DNA of 26,305 bases from Planctomycetales bacterium (GCA_030673005.1 DAOVFI010000003.1:1-26305), one strand, 5' to 3'. Shown: positions 15,833 to 24,699, counted from the first letter of the stretch. A program made the numbers and translations. The notes: generated from the letters alone by a model not told the origin.

Positions 15833-16936
15833 TCAAATCAGGAATTCCTTTACCTTCCCGGCCACGTATTGAATCTGCTCGTCGGTCAGTTCCGGATAGA
15901 CCGGCAAGGCGAGCGTTTCGGCGGCGGCGGTTTCGCTTTCGGGGAAATCGCCCCGCTTGCAGCCCAACTCCTTAAAACATTCCTGCTCGTGCAGGCTCAG
16001 CGGGTAATAGACGGCAGTGCCTATGCCCTGATCCTTGAGAAATGCCTGCAATTCGTCGCGGCGCGGTACACGGATCACGTATTGATTGTAGATGGTCAGG
16101 TTGCAGTCGCGGATTGTCGGGGTCGTAACAGGCTCGAAATCGGCGAACAATTCATCGTACTTTGCAGCGTTTGCCCGCCGCCCGGCCGACCATTCGTCGA
16201 GGTGGCGGAGTTTGACGATAAGCCCGGCGGCCTGGAGGGTGTCCAGCCGGAAATTCCCGCCGACCCACTTGTGGTAATATTTCGGCTTGGAGCCGTGGTT
16301 TCGACACTGCGTCAGACGATCGGCGAGTTCCGCATCATGAGTAACGACCATCCCGCCGTCGCCCATACCGCCGAGGTTCTTGGACGGGAAGAAACTGAAG
16401 CACCCCGTCGTCCCGATAGAGCCGGCCTTTCGACCCTTGTAAGTAGCACCGATGGCCTGGGCCGCATCCTCTACCACGAACAGGTTATGCTTCTTTGCCG
16501 TTTCCATAATTGAGTCCATATCGGCCATCTGGCCGAACAGGTGGACCGGCATAATCGCCCTGGTTTTGTCGGTAACTGCGGCTGCGATCTTCGACGGGTC
16601 GATGTTGAACGTGTCCGGTTCGATATCGACGAATACCGGCTTTGCCCCGGCCCGCCAGATGCTTCCGGCCGTTGCGAAAAAGGTATAAGGCGTGGTGATT
16701 ACCTCATCGCCCACCCCGATCCCCAGCGTCATCAGGCTCACCAGCAGCGCGTCGGTGCCGCTGGAGACGCCGATGGCTGCGGCGCAGTCGCTGTAGTCGG
16801 CCACCGCCTTTTCCAGTTCCTTGACCTCCGGGCCGTTGATGAAATACTGGCTCTCCATCACGGACTCAATGGCCGTGGTTATCTCGTCCTTAATCGTCGC
16901 GTACTGCGCCTTCAAATCCAGAAGCGGAACCTGCAT
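15833..16936 (-). CDS. DegT/DnrJ/EryC1/StrS-type sugar aminotransferase (WlbC/WbpE-like)
   Basis: A 367-residue PLP enzyme of the sugar nucleotide aminotransferase family. GTDALLVSL near residue 60 binds the PLP phosphate, VVEDAAQAIG contains Asp157 that contacts the ring nitrogen, and SFFPSKNLGGMGDGG carries the PLP lysine, Lys186. These enzymes transfer an amino group from glutamate to a keto sugar nucleotide. With the acetyltransferase and dehydrogenase genes upstream on the same strand, the best reading is amination of UDP-2-acetamido-3-keto-glucuronate (WbpE/WlbC); other 3- or 4-amino sugars remain possible. ATG at 16936 has AAAGGA upstream. A family D palindrome lies in the 166-base gap before it. 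Confidence 0.9.
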   Translation of the reverse strand: MQVPLLDLKAQYATIKDEITTAIESVMESQYFINGPEVKELEKAVADYSDCAAAIGVSSGTDALLVSLMTLGIGVGDEVITTPYTFFATAGSIWRAGAKPVFVDIEPDTFNIDPSKIAAAVTDKTRAIMPVHLFGQMADMDSIMETAKKHNLFVVEDAAQAIGATYKGRKAGSIGTTGCFSFFPSKNLGGMGDGGMVVTHDAELADRLTQCRNHGSKPKYYHKWVGGNFRLDTLQAAGLIVKLRHLDEWSAGRRANAAKYDELFADFEPVTTPTIRDCNLTIYNQYVIRVPRRDELQAFLKDQGIGTAVYYPLSLHEQECFKELGCKRGDFPESETAAAETLALPVYPELTDEQIQYVAGKVKEFLI

Positions 16937-16982
16937 CTGTAAATCCTTTCTCGACAAAGGTTAGTAGCATGTAACATTTTAT

Positions 16983-17067
16983 GATGGGTGCCATGCCCTC
17001 ACCCGTCTTCGGGGGTGGGCATGTTTACACCCTCCGCTGCGCTTCGGGTGAAAACATGGCACCCATC
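16983..17067. repeat. Family D three-stem palindromic repeat
   Basis: Outer arms GATGGGTGCCATG (16983-16995) and CATGGCACCCATC (17055-17067) match perfectly over 13 bp. Inside, GCCCTCACCC pairs with GGGGTGGGC, and CATGTTTACACCC pairs with GGGTGAAAACATG with one mismatch. It lies between the acetyltransferase and aminotransferase genes. Confidence 0.9.
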
Positions 17068-17102
17068 TAATATAGGTCTTACAGAGTCTAATGTAAGTGT
17101 TA

Positions 17103-17684
17103 TTACGATGGACTAAGCGCGCCGTCAACGAGTTTATACTCCATGCCGCACCTTTGGCAGGTGGCGGCTTCGCCGGAGAGGTCCAGTTTCTCGCCGCACT
17201 GGCAGACCCATCCGTGCTGATGAGCGGGATTGCCGAACATAAGTGCGTAATCCGGTACGTCCTTCGTAATCACCGCGCCGGCCCCGATAAAGGCGTATCG
17301 CCCGATCGTATTGCCACAGATCACCGTCGCGTTGGCCCCGATGGTCGCGCCGCGCTTGACGAGAGTGTCCATGTATTCGTCCTTGCGCGAGACGTGACTG
17401 CGGGGGTTGAAGACGTTGGTGAAGACCATGCTCGGGCCGCAGAACGTATCGTCCTCAAGCGTAACGTTATCATAGATGGAGACGTTGTTCTGGACCTTGA
17501 CGTTGTCGCCGAGAACCGCCTTGCCGCCGATATTGACGTTCTGCCCGATCGAGCAGCCTTTGCCGATTACCGCACCGGGCATGATGTGGCTGAAGTGCCA
17601 TACCTTAGTGCCTTCGCCGACAACGGCGCCGTCATCGACGTAACTGCTCTCGTGCACAAAATAGGGTTTTTCGTCCTTGCTCAT
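17103..17684 (-). CDS. Hexapeptide-repeat N-acetyltransferase (WlbB/WbpD-like) with zinc-ribbon tail
   Basis: A 193-residue left-handed beta-helix acyltransferase, the length of WbpD. Isoleucine- and valine-spaced hexapeptide repeats run from about residue 15 to 145 (VVGEGTKV, VIGKGCSI, VLGDNVKV, TIGANATV), and NPAHQHGW closes the helix. The family acetylates the 3-amino group of UDP-GlcNAc3N-uronate using acetyl-CoA. The C-terminal CQCGEKL ... CQRCG adds a likely zinc-binding ribbon. ATG at 17684 is chosen; the frame runs 21 codons further, but that would encode a family B palindrome. It lies between the dehydrogenase and aminotransferase genes with palindromes on both sides. Confidence 0.88.
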   Translation of the reverse strand: MSKDEKPYFVHESSYVDDGAVVGEGTKVWHFSHIMPGAVIGKGCSIGQNVNIGGKAVLGDNVKVQNNVSIYDNVTLEDDTFCGPSMVFTNVFNPRSHVSRKDEYMDTLVKRGATIGANATVICGNTIGRYAFIGAGAVITKDVPDYALMFGNPAHQHGWVCQCGEKLDLSGEAATCQRCGMEYKLVDGALSPS

Positions 17685-17735
17685 ATATCCAATTCTCACA
17701 AAAAAGCCTTTTCCCGCTGCTGTTTCCACGTCGGC

Positions 17736-17859
17736 TGGCACGGTCAAGCGAAGCTTGACCGTGTTTCGGCGCCACTGCGGACAAGACTACGCTCCGGATT
17801 GACCATGACACCAAATTTTGCGTCACCACGGCCAAGTCTTCGACTTGACCGTGCCACCC
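17736..17859. repeat. Nested family B palindromic repeats
   Basis: CACGGTCAAGC (17739-17749) and GCTTGACCGTG (17753-17763) form a perfect short hairpin. The 34-base unit at 17826-17859 is itself a hairpin and is identical to 24654-24687. TGGCACGGTCAAG (17736-17748) also pairs with CTTGACCGTGCCA (17845-17857), so the whole region can fold as one. It fills the gap between the dehydrogenase and acetyltransferase genes. Confidence 0.88.
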
Positions 17860-17865
17860 AACCGT

Positions 17866-18885
17866 TTACCGGCTACCGGCTGCTAAACTCACCGGTTCTC
17901 CGCCGCTTGCCAGCGAGGTTGTTCCCGCTTCCAGGACTTTTACAACCCGCAGGCCGTCGGCGCCGTCGCTTAGCGGCGTCTTGTCCTCGACGATGCAATC
18001 GATGAAGTGTTGGCACTCGGTTTTCAGCGGTTCGCCGGCGGCGACTTTGGGAATCAGGATGTCGCCGGTGCGGAGCGTGATGGCCTCGACGTAACTGGAG
18101 ACGCTTTTCTGTATCTCCGCGCTTTTGTCATAGACGCGGATCTTCTCCGCCGCTTCCATATCGTCGAAGACGACCATCTTCTGCGAGCCGACGAGCGTAA
18201 CCTTGCGTATCTTGTGCGGGTCCAGCCAGGAGACGTGAATATGCGCCATTCTGCCGTCGGCGAATTTCAGATTGGCGAACACCACGTCCTCGACGCCTTC
18301 CCGCAGATACGCCTGCCCGCTGGCGGATACGCTCACAGGCTCGGCGTCGAACAGATAGCACGCCACAGAAACATCGTGCGGCGCCAGCGACCACCAGGCG
18401 TTCTCCACTTTGCGGACGATACCGAGGTTGACGCGGTGGAAATACAGATACAGCGGATCGCCGACATCGCCGGAGGAAATCGCCTGTTTCATGTAGTTGA
18501 CGGCGGGGTGATATTCCAGCAGGTGCCCGACCATCAGTTTAAGGCATTTCTCGTCGGCCAGGTCCACGAGTGTTTGAGAATCGGCGCTGGTCAGCGTCAG
18601 GGGTTTTTCGACGTAAGTATGCTTGCCCGCCCGAAGCGACTCGGCGGCGATCTTGAAATGCAGCGGCGCATCGACGGCAACCACAACGGCGTCCACCTCC
18701 TTGTCGCCGAAAGCCTTATTTATATCGTCTGTTACGCCGGCCTGGGGATACAAAGACGCCATCGTCCGGCGGACATTCTCGTTCAGGTCGCAGATGTACT
18801 TCAACTCGACGTCCGGTAGCGATGCGAAGTTACGCACCAGATTCTTGCCCCAGTTGCCGGCGCCGATTACGGCTACTCCGATCAT
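17866..18885 (-). CDS. Gfo/Idh/MocA-family NAD(P)-dependent oxidoreductase (WlbA/WbpB-like)
   Basis: A 339-residue two-domain dehydrogenase. VAVIGAGNWGKN (4-15) is the nucleotide-binding Rossmann loop, TYVEKPLTL (about 93-101) holds the family EKP signature with its lysine, and WWSLAPHDVSV supplies the expected active-site histidine. The pair of genes downstream suggests it oxidises C3 of UDP-N-acetylglucosaminuronate, as WbpB/WlbA do; that is inference from context. The start ATG at 18885 has AAGGAG upstream. The second domain is of normal size. It is the first gene of the minus-strand amino-sugar set. Confidence 0.9.
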   Translation of the reverse strand: MIGVAVIGAGNWGKNLVRNFASLPDVELKYICDLNENVRRTMASLYPQAGVTDDINKAFGDKEVDAVVVAVDAPLHFKIAAESLRAGKHTYVEKPLTLTSADSQTLVDLADEKCLKLMVGHLLEYHPAVNYMKQAISSGDVGDPLYLYFHRVNLGIVRKVENAWWSLAPHDVSVACYLFDAEPVSVSASGQAYLREGVEDVVFANLKFADGRMAHIHVSWLDPHKIRKVTLVGSQKMVVFDDMEAAEKIRVYDKSAEIQKSVSSYVEAITLRTGDILIPKVAAGEPLKTECQHFIDCIVEDKTPLSDGADGLRVVKVLEAGTTSLASGGEPVSLAAGSR

Positions 18886-18911
18886 TCCTTGCTCCTTGCT
18901 GGAGGTCCTGT

Positions 18912-18947
18912 CTGAAAAAAGTAAAAATCCCCTTTTACAAGGGATTT
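18912..18947 (-). terminator. Putative terminator of the comF-like gene
   Basis: On the minus strand AAATCCC (18947-18941) pairs with GGGATTT (18931-18925), a 7-bp stem, followed by a T-rich run TTTTTACTTTTTT is seen from about 18927 down to 18915. The stem is short but the placement, 134 bases after comF and 27 before the next ATG, is sensible. Confidence 0.5.
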
Positions 18948-19080
18948 CGTACTGTACGGCGCATAATCGTATTCAAGAAGCGGACATTATACAGACGCCG
19001 ATTCTGAATTGGAACAGTCAAATCGCTCGACAGGATAACAATCTCCTTTTCCCCTGTAATCGACCTGTCGGTCAGACTTC

Positions 19081-19845
19081 TCATGCCTGCAACTGTTTCG
19101 AGTATGCAGTCGGCGGTTCTGCCTTTGCCAGGACTGCGACTGTAACGTGCTCTGCCCCGGCGGCGAGGAGCGTGCGTGTGGCCTCGTTTGCGGTCGCGCC
19201 CGTGGTGAGCACGTCGTCTATCAGCAGCACGTGCGCTCCCTTAAGGCCGGCGGAACGGGTTACGGCGAAGGCGCCGCGAACATTTTCGGCCCGACGTGAG
19301 GCGGGCAGGCGGACCTGCGGAGGGGTGTTGCGGACGCGGACCAGTTCTTCGCCGAGCGGCAGCCCCAGCCGGGCGGCGACGCCACCGGCAAGGACGGCTG
19401 AATGGTTCACGCCCCGCGCCAGGCGCCTCATCCAGTGCATCGGCACCGGCAGCACCACATCCAAAGACGCGGTGTCGCACCGGGCGGAAACTGCTTCAGC
19501 GAGCAGGCGGACGAGATGACCGGCGACCTGTGTGCGGCGGTGATACTTCATCCGAATCGCCGCTCGGCGCAGCGGCTGGGCGTACGGCGTTACCCGCACC
19601 AGTCGCCCGAATCGCGGCGACACGTCCGGACACGCCCAACACCCGTCTTCCCCGGCCTGAAGCCCCGGCCCGACCGTCGCACCGCAGCGCGGGCAGTACT
19701 TCAGTACGGCCAGACGGAGCAATTCCCGATTGCAACACCGGCAAAAACCCTCGTATATATCGTCGCTGTCCCCGCAACCCGCACACGTGGCCGGAAAAAC
19801 AAGATGAAAGATGCTGCGCAGAATGTGAGTGCTTACGGTTAACAT
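19081..19845 (-). CDS. comF: ComF family phosphoribosyltransferase-like protein
   Basis: A 254-residue ComF-type protein. The N-terminal part has two zinc-ribbon pairs (CAGC ... CRCC and CPRCG ... CWAC), and the C-terminal domain has the PRPP-binding motif VLLIDDVLTTGAT (206-218). In naturally competent bacteria ComF works with the DNA helicase-like ComFA in taking up single-stranded DNA; in many others its role is unknown. No other competence gene is nearby. ATG at 19845 gives the usual length; a GTG at 19890 is possible and neither has a clear ribosome site. It is transcribed away from the aminotransferase at 20013. Confidence 0.88.
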   Translation of the reverse strand: MLTVSTHILRSIFHLVFPATCAGCGDSDDIYEGFCRCCNRELLRLAVLKYCPRCGATVGPGLQAGEDGCWACPDVSPRFGRLVRVTPYAQPLRRAAIRMKYHRRTQVAGHLVRLLAEAVSARCDTASLDVVLPVPMHWMRRLARGVNHSAVLAGGVAARLGLPLGEELVRVRNTPPQVRLPASRRAENVRGAFAVTRSAGLKGAHVLLIDDVLTTGATANEATRTLLAAGAEHVTVAVLAKAEPPTAYSKQLQA

Positions 19846-19892
19846 AAAAGCACGCAGGTTTGGACTGAAGCGCCGTGAAGTCCGAACCACCC

Positions 19893-19964
19893 GTCCCGGA
19901 TTGCCGGGACTCCACCATGCTCCGTCCCGACCTACCGTCTGTCAAGCACTGAATGTCTTGACAG
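19893..19964. promoter_or_regulatory. Two hairpins between divergent comF and aminotransferase genes
   Basis: GTCCCGG (19893-19899) pairs with CCGGGAC (19904-19910), and CTGTCAAG (19939-19946) pairs with CTTGACAG (19957-19964). No T-run follows either. They are located where promoters and operators of the divergent genes should be, so the second is a plausible operator. Confidence 0.35.
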
Positions 19965-20012
19965 GCAAAGCGTGATAATTAGACTTTATACCAGAATTAA
20001 TCGAGGTAATTT

Positions 20013-21359
20013 ATGTCGTCCGATATATCCGGATTTCGTTTTTCCGCCAAGGCGGCCCGCACGGCAACGCAGCCGATTAACTTCCTGGTCGAATTGGCCC
20101 TTCATGACAAGGACGGGAAATTAATTTCTCTGGCGGCGGGCCTTGTCGATGAGCAGACGCTGCCGGCGGACGAGGTTCGCCGGTTGACCGGTGAATTGCT
20201 TGCCGACGAGGTCCTGGGTCGAAAGGCCCTGCAATACGGGACAACCGCCGGACTGGCCGAACTCCGCGAAACCATCCTCGATTACGTCTGCAACCTGGAC
20301 GGCGTTACATCCGGAGAACTGTCCCTCACGCCGGATAACGTCATCGTCGCCTCCGGCTCGCAGCAGTTGCTCTACATTATCACCGACATCCTCGTCGATC
20401 CGGGCGACATCGTCATCACCGAATGGCCCAGTTATTTCGTCTATACAGGCGCGCTGGTCAGCCTGGGCGCCTCGGTCCGCGCCGTCGAGATGGACGATGA
20501 GGGCATGAGCACCGATACGCTCAAATCCACACTCGAAGACCTGAAACGCTCCGGCGATCTGGAACGGGTCAAGATCGTCTATCTCTGCGACTACTACCAG
20601 AATCCCACCGGCATAACGCTGTCACAGCGTCGGCGCGAAGAGTTGCTGGCGATCGTGCGGTCATATTCGACCGGGCACCGCATCTGCATCCTCGAAGACG
20701 CCGCCTACCGGGAATTGAGTTGCGAAGGCCCGGCCCCCCGCAGCATCAAGAGTTACGAACACGATAACGCACAGGTAGTCCTCGCCCAGACGTTCAGCAA
20801 ACCCTTTTCACCGGGCCTGAAGACGGGATACGCTATCCTGCCGGACGAGATGGTCGAACCGGTGCTCAATCAAAAAGGCGGCCATGATTTCGGCTCTTCC
20901 AATTTTGCACAGCATATCCTCCTTCGCGCGATGCGCAGCGGCGTCTATGCCGAACACGTCGAAATTCTGAAGCGGCGCTACAAGGCGAAACGCGACGCCA
21001 CACTCAAGGCGCTGGAGGAGAATCTGGGCGACTTCGAGCCGGAGCGGACTTCGTGGACCCTGCCAGGCGGCGGGTTGTACGTGTACCTGACGCTTCCGGA
21101 GCGGTTTGACACCGGACCGGAAGAAGACCTGTTTAATGCGGCGATGGACGAGGGTGTCCTGTACGTGCCGGGTGAGTATTGCTACGGACCGGACCCGCGT
21201 CGAAAGCCCGAACGAAACCATATCCGTCTTACCTTCGGAACCGTGGACGAACAGGCGATTGGCGAAGGCGTCGCCCGCCTTGCCCGCGCCGTCAGACGCA
21301 CAGCCGACCCCGGGCGCAGGTCGATCCAATCACCTTCAGGACTGAACGTGGAGTCGTAG
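20013..21359 (+). CDS. PLP-dependent class I/II aminotransferase (2-aminoadipate transaminase-like)
   Basis: A 448-residue fold-type I aminotransferase. LQYGTTAGLAELRE (about 73-86) and SGSQQLL (114-120) form the cofactor site; YYQNPTG (194-200) contains Asn197, ILEDAAY the ring-nitrogen aspartate (229), TFSKPFSPGLKTGY the PLP lysine (Lys263), and NHIRLTFG the carboxylate-binding arginine. The pattern is that of the LysN / MocR-type aminotransferase domain without a DNA-binding part. Substrates in this group range from 2-aminoadipate to aromatic and branched amino acids, so none is assigned. ATG at 20013 has GAGGT upstream. The stop TAG shares its last G with the GTG start of lptF, so the genes are in one operon. 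Confidence 0.9.
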   Translation: MSSDISGFRFSAKAARTATQPINFLVELALHDKDGKLISLAAGLVDEQTLPADEVRRLTGELLADEVLGRKALQYGTTAGLAELRETILDYVCNLDGVTSGELSLTPDNVIVASGSQQLLYIITDILVDPGDIVITEWPSYFVYTGALVSLGASVRAVEMDDEGMSTDTLKSTLEDLKRSGDLERVKIVYLCDYYQNPTGITLSQRRREELLAIVRSYSTGHRICILEDAAYRELSCEGPAPRSIKSYEHDNAQVVLAQTFSKPFSPGLKTGYAILPDEMVEPVLNQKGGHDFGSSNFAQHILLRAMRSGVYAEHVEILKRRYKAKRDATLKALEENLGDFEPERTSWTLPGGGLYVYLTLPERFDTGPEEDLFNAAMDEGVLYVPGEYCYGPDPRRKPERNHIRLTFGTVDEQAIGEGVARLARAVRRTADPGRRSIQSPSGLNVES

Positions 21360-23020
21360 TGTCCCGAACTCTGAAAACCTATCTTGGCAGGGACCTTGCC
21401 AGGGCCACCGCCCTGGCAACGGTGGCGTTCACGCTGGTGATAACGGTCTTCGCCGTAATCGAGCCGCTTCGCGAGCAGGGCATGAGCGGCCGGCAGGCGA
21501 TGAGGCTTTTCGGCTACATTATGCCCGTAATGCTCTCACTGACGCTTCCGGTAGCGGCCCTGTTCGCCGCCACCATCGTCTATGGGCGCTTCAGCCGGGA
21601 TAACGAACTGATGGCCTGCCGGGCGAGCGGCATTCACGCCCTTTCACTGCTGGGACCGGCAATCTGGCTGGCGATAATCGTTTCGGCGATAACGCTGCTG
21701 CTGGGCCTCTATGTCGCTCCGAACCTCCTGAGCGTCTCGGAACGCACGATAAAGAAAAACTTCCAGCAGATAGTCTATTACCGCCTCAAGAAAAAAAGTT
21801 ACTTCGATTACTCCGACAGGATATTTCACGCCGACAGGGTCCATCCCGACAGCAAGTGGGTCGAAGGCGTGGTGGGCATAGATTTCTCCGACCCCGACGA
21901 CGTCGGATGCCTGATCGCCTCCAGCGCCAAACTCGAATTCGTGGAGCAAAACGGCGAAGCGTTCGTCAGGTTCCATCCGACCAATCCCACACTCATGCAG
22001 CAGGGCGGCGGGTACATGGGCATGGCCAGCGAGTTGAAGCTGCTCTGGGCCGACCTGCCGAGTCTCAAGGACAAGCCGAAGTTCTACGACTGGACAAAAC
22101 TTTGCCGGACGTGGTCGAACCCGAAAGAAAGCCCCGTCGTGCTCAAAGAGATAGAAAAGATTAAGCGAAAGATATGCATCCGGAATTTTTACGAAGACGT
22201 TATCAGCAGGATTAAAGCCGACGGGAAATACGAATCACTGGTGGATTTTGTTCCTCCGGGCGCAGATGAAAAGCCCGGCAGGATCGTAATTGAAGCAGCC
22301 AGGGCGGAAATAAAAGAATCAAAGGAACTCCACCTCCTTGAACCTTCGCCGGCGACGAGCGGACCCTCGACGGACCTGCCGAAAACCCGTAACGTCGTAA
22401 TCCGTCAATACTCCGACCAGCGATTGAAGCGCCTGTTCCGGGCGAAAAAGGTGATCGTTCAGGGCAACTGGAACAAACTTCGCTCTGCGGTACTGGTAAC
22501 GATAACGTTGAGCGACGTCGCCATTATGGACCCGTCGGAGCACAGCGAGGACGCCCACTACAAGGACAAGTACGATATGGGGCCGTTTGCCGTACCTGCT
22601 GAAATCGTGGCGGCGAGCAAGCGGATTATGCCGGACGAACTGTACGATAACGCCGCCGGATACAGTCATTTTCCGGTGGTGCACAGTAGAATTAAAAACC
22701 TGCACGACAAGATTATCCCCCGTCTGCTCGACAAGGTCTGCGCCGAGATTCACCAGCGACTGGCCTACGGCATCAGCTGCCTGCTGATGGTAATGCTGGG
22801 CGCGGCGCTGGGACTGATATTCCGCGGCGGGGAGGTCCTGGTGGCTTTCGCAATCAGCGCCGGACCGGCCTCGGTGGTAATCGTAGTGATACTGATGGGC
22901 AAGCAACTCATCTCCAACCCCGGCGTGCCGGCCGAATACGGCATCGCGGCAATCTGGGGAGGCATCGCACTGCTGGCGGCTGCGACCGTGTATGTCTATG
23001 CCGTCCCGATGAGACGGTAG
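21359..23020 (+). CDS. lptF: LPS export permease LptF-like (YjgP/YjgQ family), enlarged
   Basis: A 553-residue inner-membrane permease of the Lpt ABC exporter, which pulls lipopolysaccharide from the inner membrane toward the LptC-LptA bridge. Three N-terminal helices (about 15-35, 52-75, 98-121) include the conserved DNELMACRASGI segment (81-91) that contacts the ATPase LptB. Three C-terminal helices lie in 467-553. The periplasmic beta-jellyroll between them is about 340 residues, much larger than the roughly 170 of E. coli LptF (366 residues in total). GTG at 21359 has GGAG at good distance and overlaps the previous stop by one base. lptG follows after 7 bases. Assignment to F rather than G is by gene order and could be reversed. 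Confidence 0.88.
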   Translation: MSRTLKTYLGRDLARATALATVAFTLVITVFAVIEPLREQGMSGRQAMRLFGYIMPVMLSLTLPVAALFAATIVYGRFSRDNELMACRASGIHALSLLGPAIWLAIIVSAITLLLGLYVAPNLLSVSERTIKKNFQQIVYYRLKKKSYFDYSDRIFHADRVHPDSKWVEGVVGIDFSDPDDVGCLIASSAKLEFVEQNGEAFVRFHPTNPTLMQQGGGYMGMASELKLLWADLPSLKDKPKFYDWTKLCRTWSNPKESPVVLKEIEKIKRKICIRNFYEDVISRIKADGKYESLVDFVPPGADEKPGRIVIEAARAEIKESKELHLLEPSPATSGPSTDLPKTRNVVIRQYSDQRLKRLFRAKKVIVQGNWNKLRSAVLVTITLSDVAIMDPSEHSEDAHYKDKYDMGPFAVPAEIVAASKRIMPDELYDNAAGYSHFPVVHSRIKNLHDKIIPRLLDKVCAEIHQRLAYGISCLLMVMLGAALGLIFRGGEVLVAFAISAGPASVVIVVILMGKQLISNPGVPAEYGIAAIWGGIALLAAATVYVYAVPMRR

Positions 23021-23027
23021 GATCACT

Positions 23028-24476
23028 ATGAAAACGCTCGACCGATATATAGTCAAAAACCTGCTGGTCAGCGCGGTAATGTGCCTGGCCGCGATAGTGC
23101 TGCTTCGCGTGGCGGCAGACCTGTTCTTCAACCTGGACGAGTTCGCCGAAAGCAAAACGTCGGGGTCGGGAAAAACCTTCGGCGTGATGATCGGCGAAAT
23201 ATGCTCATATTACGCCTTCCAGTCGCTGGTGTATTTCAGGCAGTTGGGCGGCGTGATTATCGTACTGGCCGCGACGTTCACACTCTGGCGAATGAACCAC
23301 ACCAACGAATTGACGGCGATTCTCGCCAGCGGTGTCAGCCTGCATCGGGTATTGCTGCCGATTGTCGTCTGCGCGATAGCGCTGAACCTGCTGGTGATAG
23401 TCGATACCGAACTGCTGATCCCGCCCGTCAAGCAGCAACTGGTGCGAAAGCGGGACGACGTGGCGGGGGCGAGGACCTTTCAGGTTCGCGTTGTCGTCGA
23501 TAACAAGCGAAGCGCCTGGTATTCGAGCAGTTTCGATCCCGTCGAGGGTCGGCTGGACAAGCCGCTGATCTTCCTGCGCGACGACCGCATGGCGTTCATC
23601 GGGCATTTCACGGGTCCTTCAGCCATTTTCGATCGGTCGAAGAAGGGTTGGGTTTTCACGTCCGCGCCCCCTGCCGGACCGAAGGAAAAGCCCATTCATG
23701 CCGTAATGCGCATTAAGGACTGGGCGGCATCGCCCACCACCGGATGGATTCCAACTACCGTCGGTCCGGATAAGATTATCGAACAGGCCCGCGCCAAAAA
23801 GAAAAACAAGAACGTGGACTGGCTGCGGGTAAAGGGCATCAACGGAATCTCGATCAGGGATAACTCCGTCGGCCTGATTATTAACGCCAGGCGCCTGACG
23901 TTAAAAGTTACCGATGGAAAGGTTATCGGAACCGTCCTTCACGACGCCTACTTCAATTATTACCGTCGCAACGAATCGAATAAGCATAAGCCGGTCGAAC
24001 ACCGGCCCGACGAAATGCTGGCGTATTTCTCCGCCGGCGAAGCGGTGTACGACGGGAAAAACCGCCGGTGGACGCTCACCGACGGCAGGATGGTTTATTC
24101 GTGCGACCTGAACCCGTCGAACCTGGCCTTGAGGCAGTCCGGCAACTGGATGGAATACATGTCAACCGCCGAACTGACGAGGCTGCTTCGTCTCAAGAGG
24201 GTGCCCGACGCGCGGGGCGCCACGCTCGTACGCCACACCCGCTTCGCCGATTTCTTCAACAACATCATCCTGCTACTGGTCGCCGTCCCGTTCATCCTGT
24301 CGCGCGAGCGGAACATAAAGGTCTCTGCCGGACTGGCCCTGTTGATGGTCGGCGGGACGTTTGCCTTCATATTCGTGTCGCGCTACATCGGCCTGCCGCC
24401 GGCAATCGCGGCCTGGCTGCCAATCCTCGTCTTCGGACCAATTAGCGCAGCCATGCTCGACTCGATTAAAACGTGA
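23028..24476 (+). CDS. lptG: LPS export permease LptG-like (YjgP/YjgQ family), enlarged
   Basis: A 482-residue partner of the preceding permease with the same plan: a hydrophobic N-terminal segment (about 9-28), two more near 68-88 and 105-127, a periplasmic domain of about 270 residues, and three C-terminal helices within the last 80 residues. NELTAILASGVSLHR is the conserved coupling segment that meets LptB. It is longer than E. coli LptG (360 residues). ATG at 23028 has TAGGATC just upstream. Together the two genes give a complete transmembrane half of the exporter; LptB, LptC and LptA are not in the window. Confidence 0.88.
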   Translation: MKTLDRYIVKNLLVSAVMCLAAIVLLRVAADLFFNLDEFAESKTSGSGKTFGVMIGEICSYYAFQSLVYFRQLGGVIIVLAATFTLWRMNHTNELTAILASGVSLHRVLLPIVVCAIALNLLVIVDTELLIPPVKQQLVRKRDDVAGARTFQVRVVVDNKRSAWYSSSFDPVEGRLDKPLIFLRDDRMAFIGHFTGPSAIFDRSKKGWVFTSAPPAGPKEKPIHAVMRIKDWAASPTTGWIPTTVGPDKIIEQARAKKKNKNVDWLRVKGINGISIRDNSVGLIINARRLTLKVTDGKVIGTVLHDAYFNYYRRNESNKHKPVEHRPDEMLAYFSAGEAVYDGKNRRWTLTDGRMVYSCDLNPSNLALRQSGNWMEYMSTAELTRLLRLKRVPDARGATLVRHTRFADFFNNIILLLVAVPFILSRERNIKVSAGLALLMVGGTFAFIFVSRYIGLPPAIAAWLPILVFGPISAAMLDSIKT

Positions 24477-24514
24477 TCCGATTGCGGCCGGCAAAAGCAG
24501 GTTTTAAAACCAGC

Positions 24515-24687
24515 GGGTGGCGTGGTCGCGGTGTTTGCGACCACCTGCCTGCCGGCAGGCAGGCGTTTGCGTCAAGTCGGCTTTAGCGTGGCCGCAAACA
24601 CCGCGGCCACGGCACCCGGCTTCGCTTCGTCCCATCCTACGCTTTCACTGAGACCACGGCCAAGTCTTCGACTTGACCGTGCCACCC
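24515..24687. repeat. Long palindrome plus family B repeat between convergent genes
   Basis: Bases 24522-24544 pair with 24588-24610, 23 bp with two G-U type differences, enclosing a CCTGCCTGCCGGCAGGCAGG core (family A type). The 34-base family B unit at 24654-24687 follows; it is identical to 17826-17859. Together they occupy most of the 223-base gap between lptG and the PLP enzyme gene and could terminate both transcripts. Confidence 0.88.
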
Positions 24688-24699
24688 CGCCTGAATTTT

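Noticed and set aside
19958..19990. TTGACA at 19958-19963 as the -35 box of the aminotransferase promoter
   Set aside because: No -10-like hexamer lies at 16-18 bases; the nearest AT-rich match is too far, and TTGACA is part of an inverted repeat.
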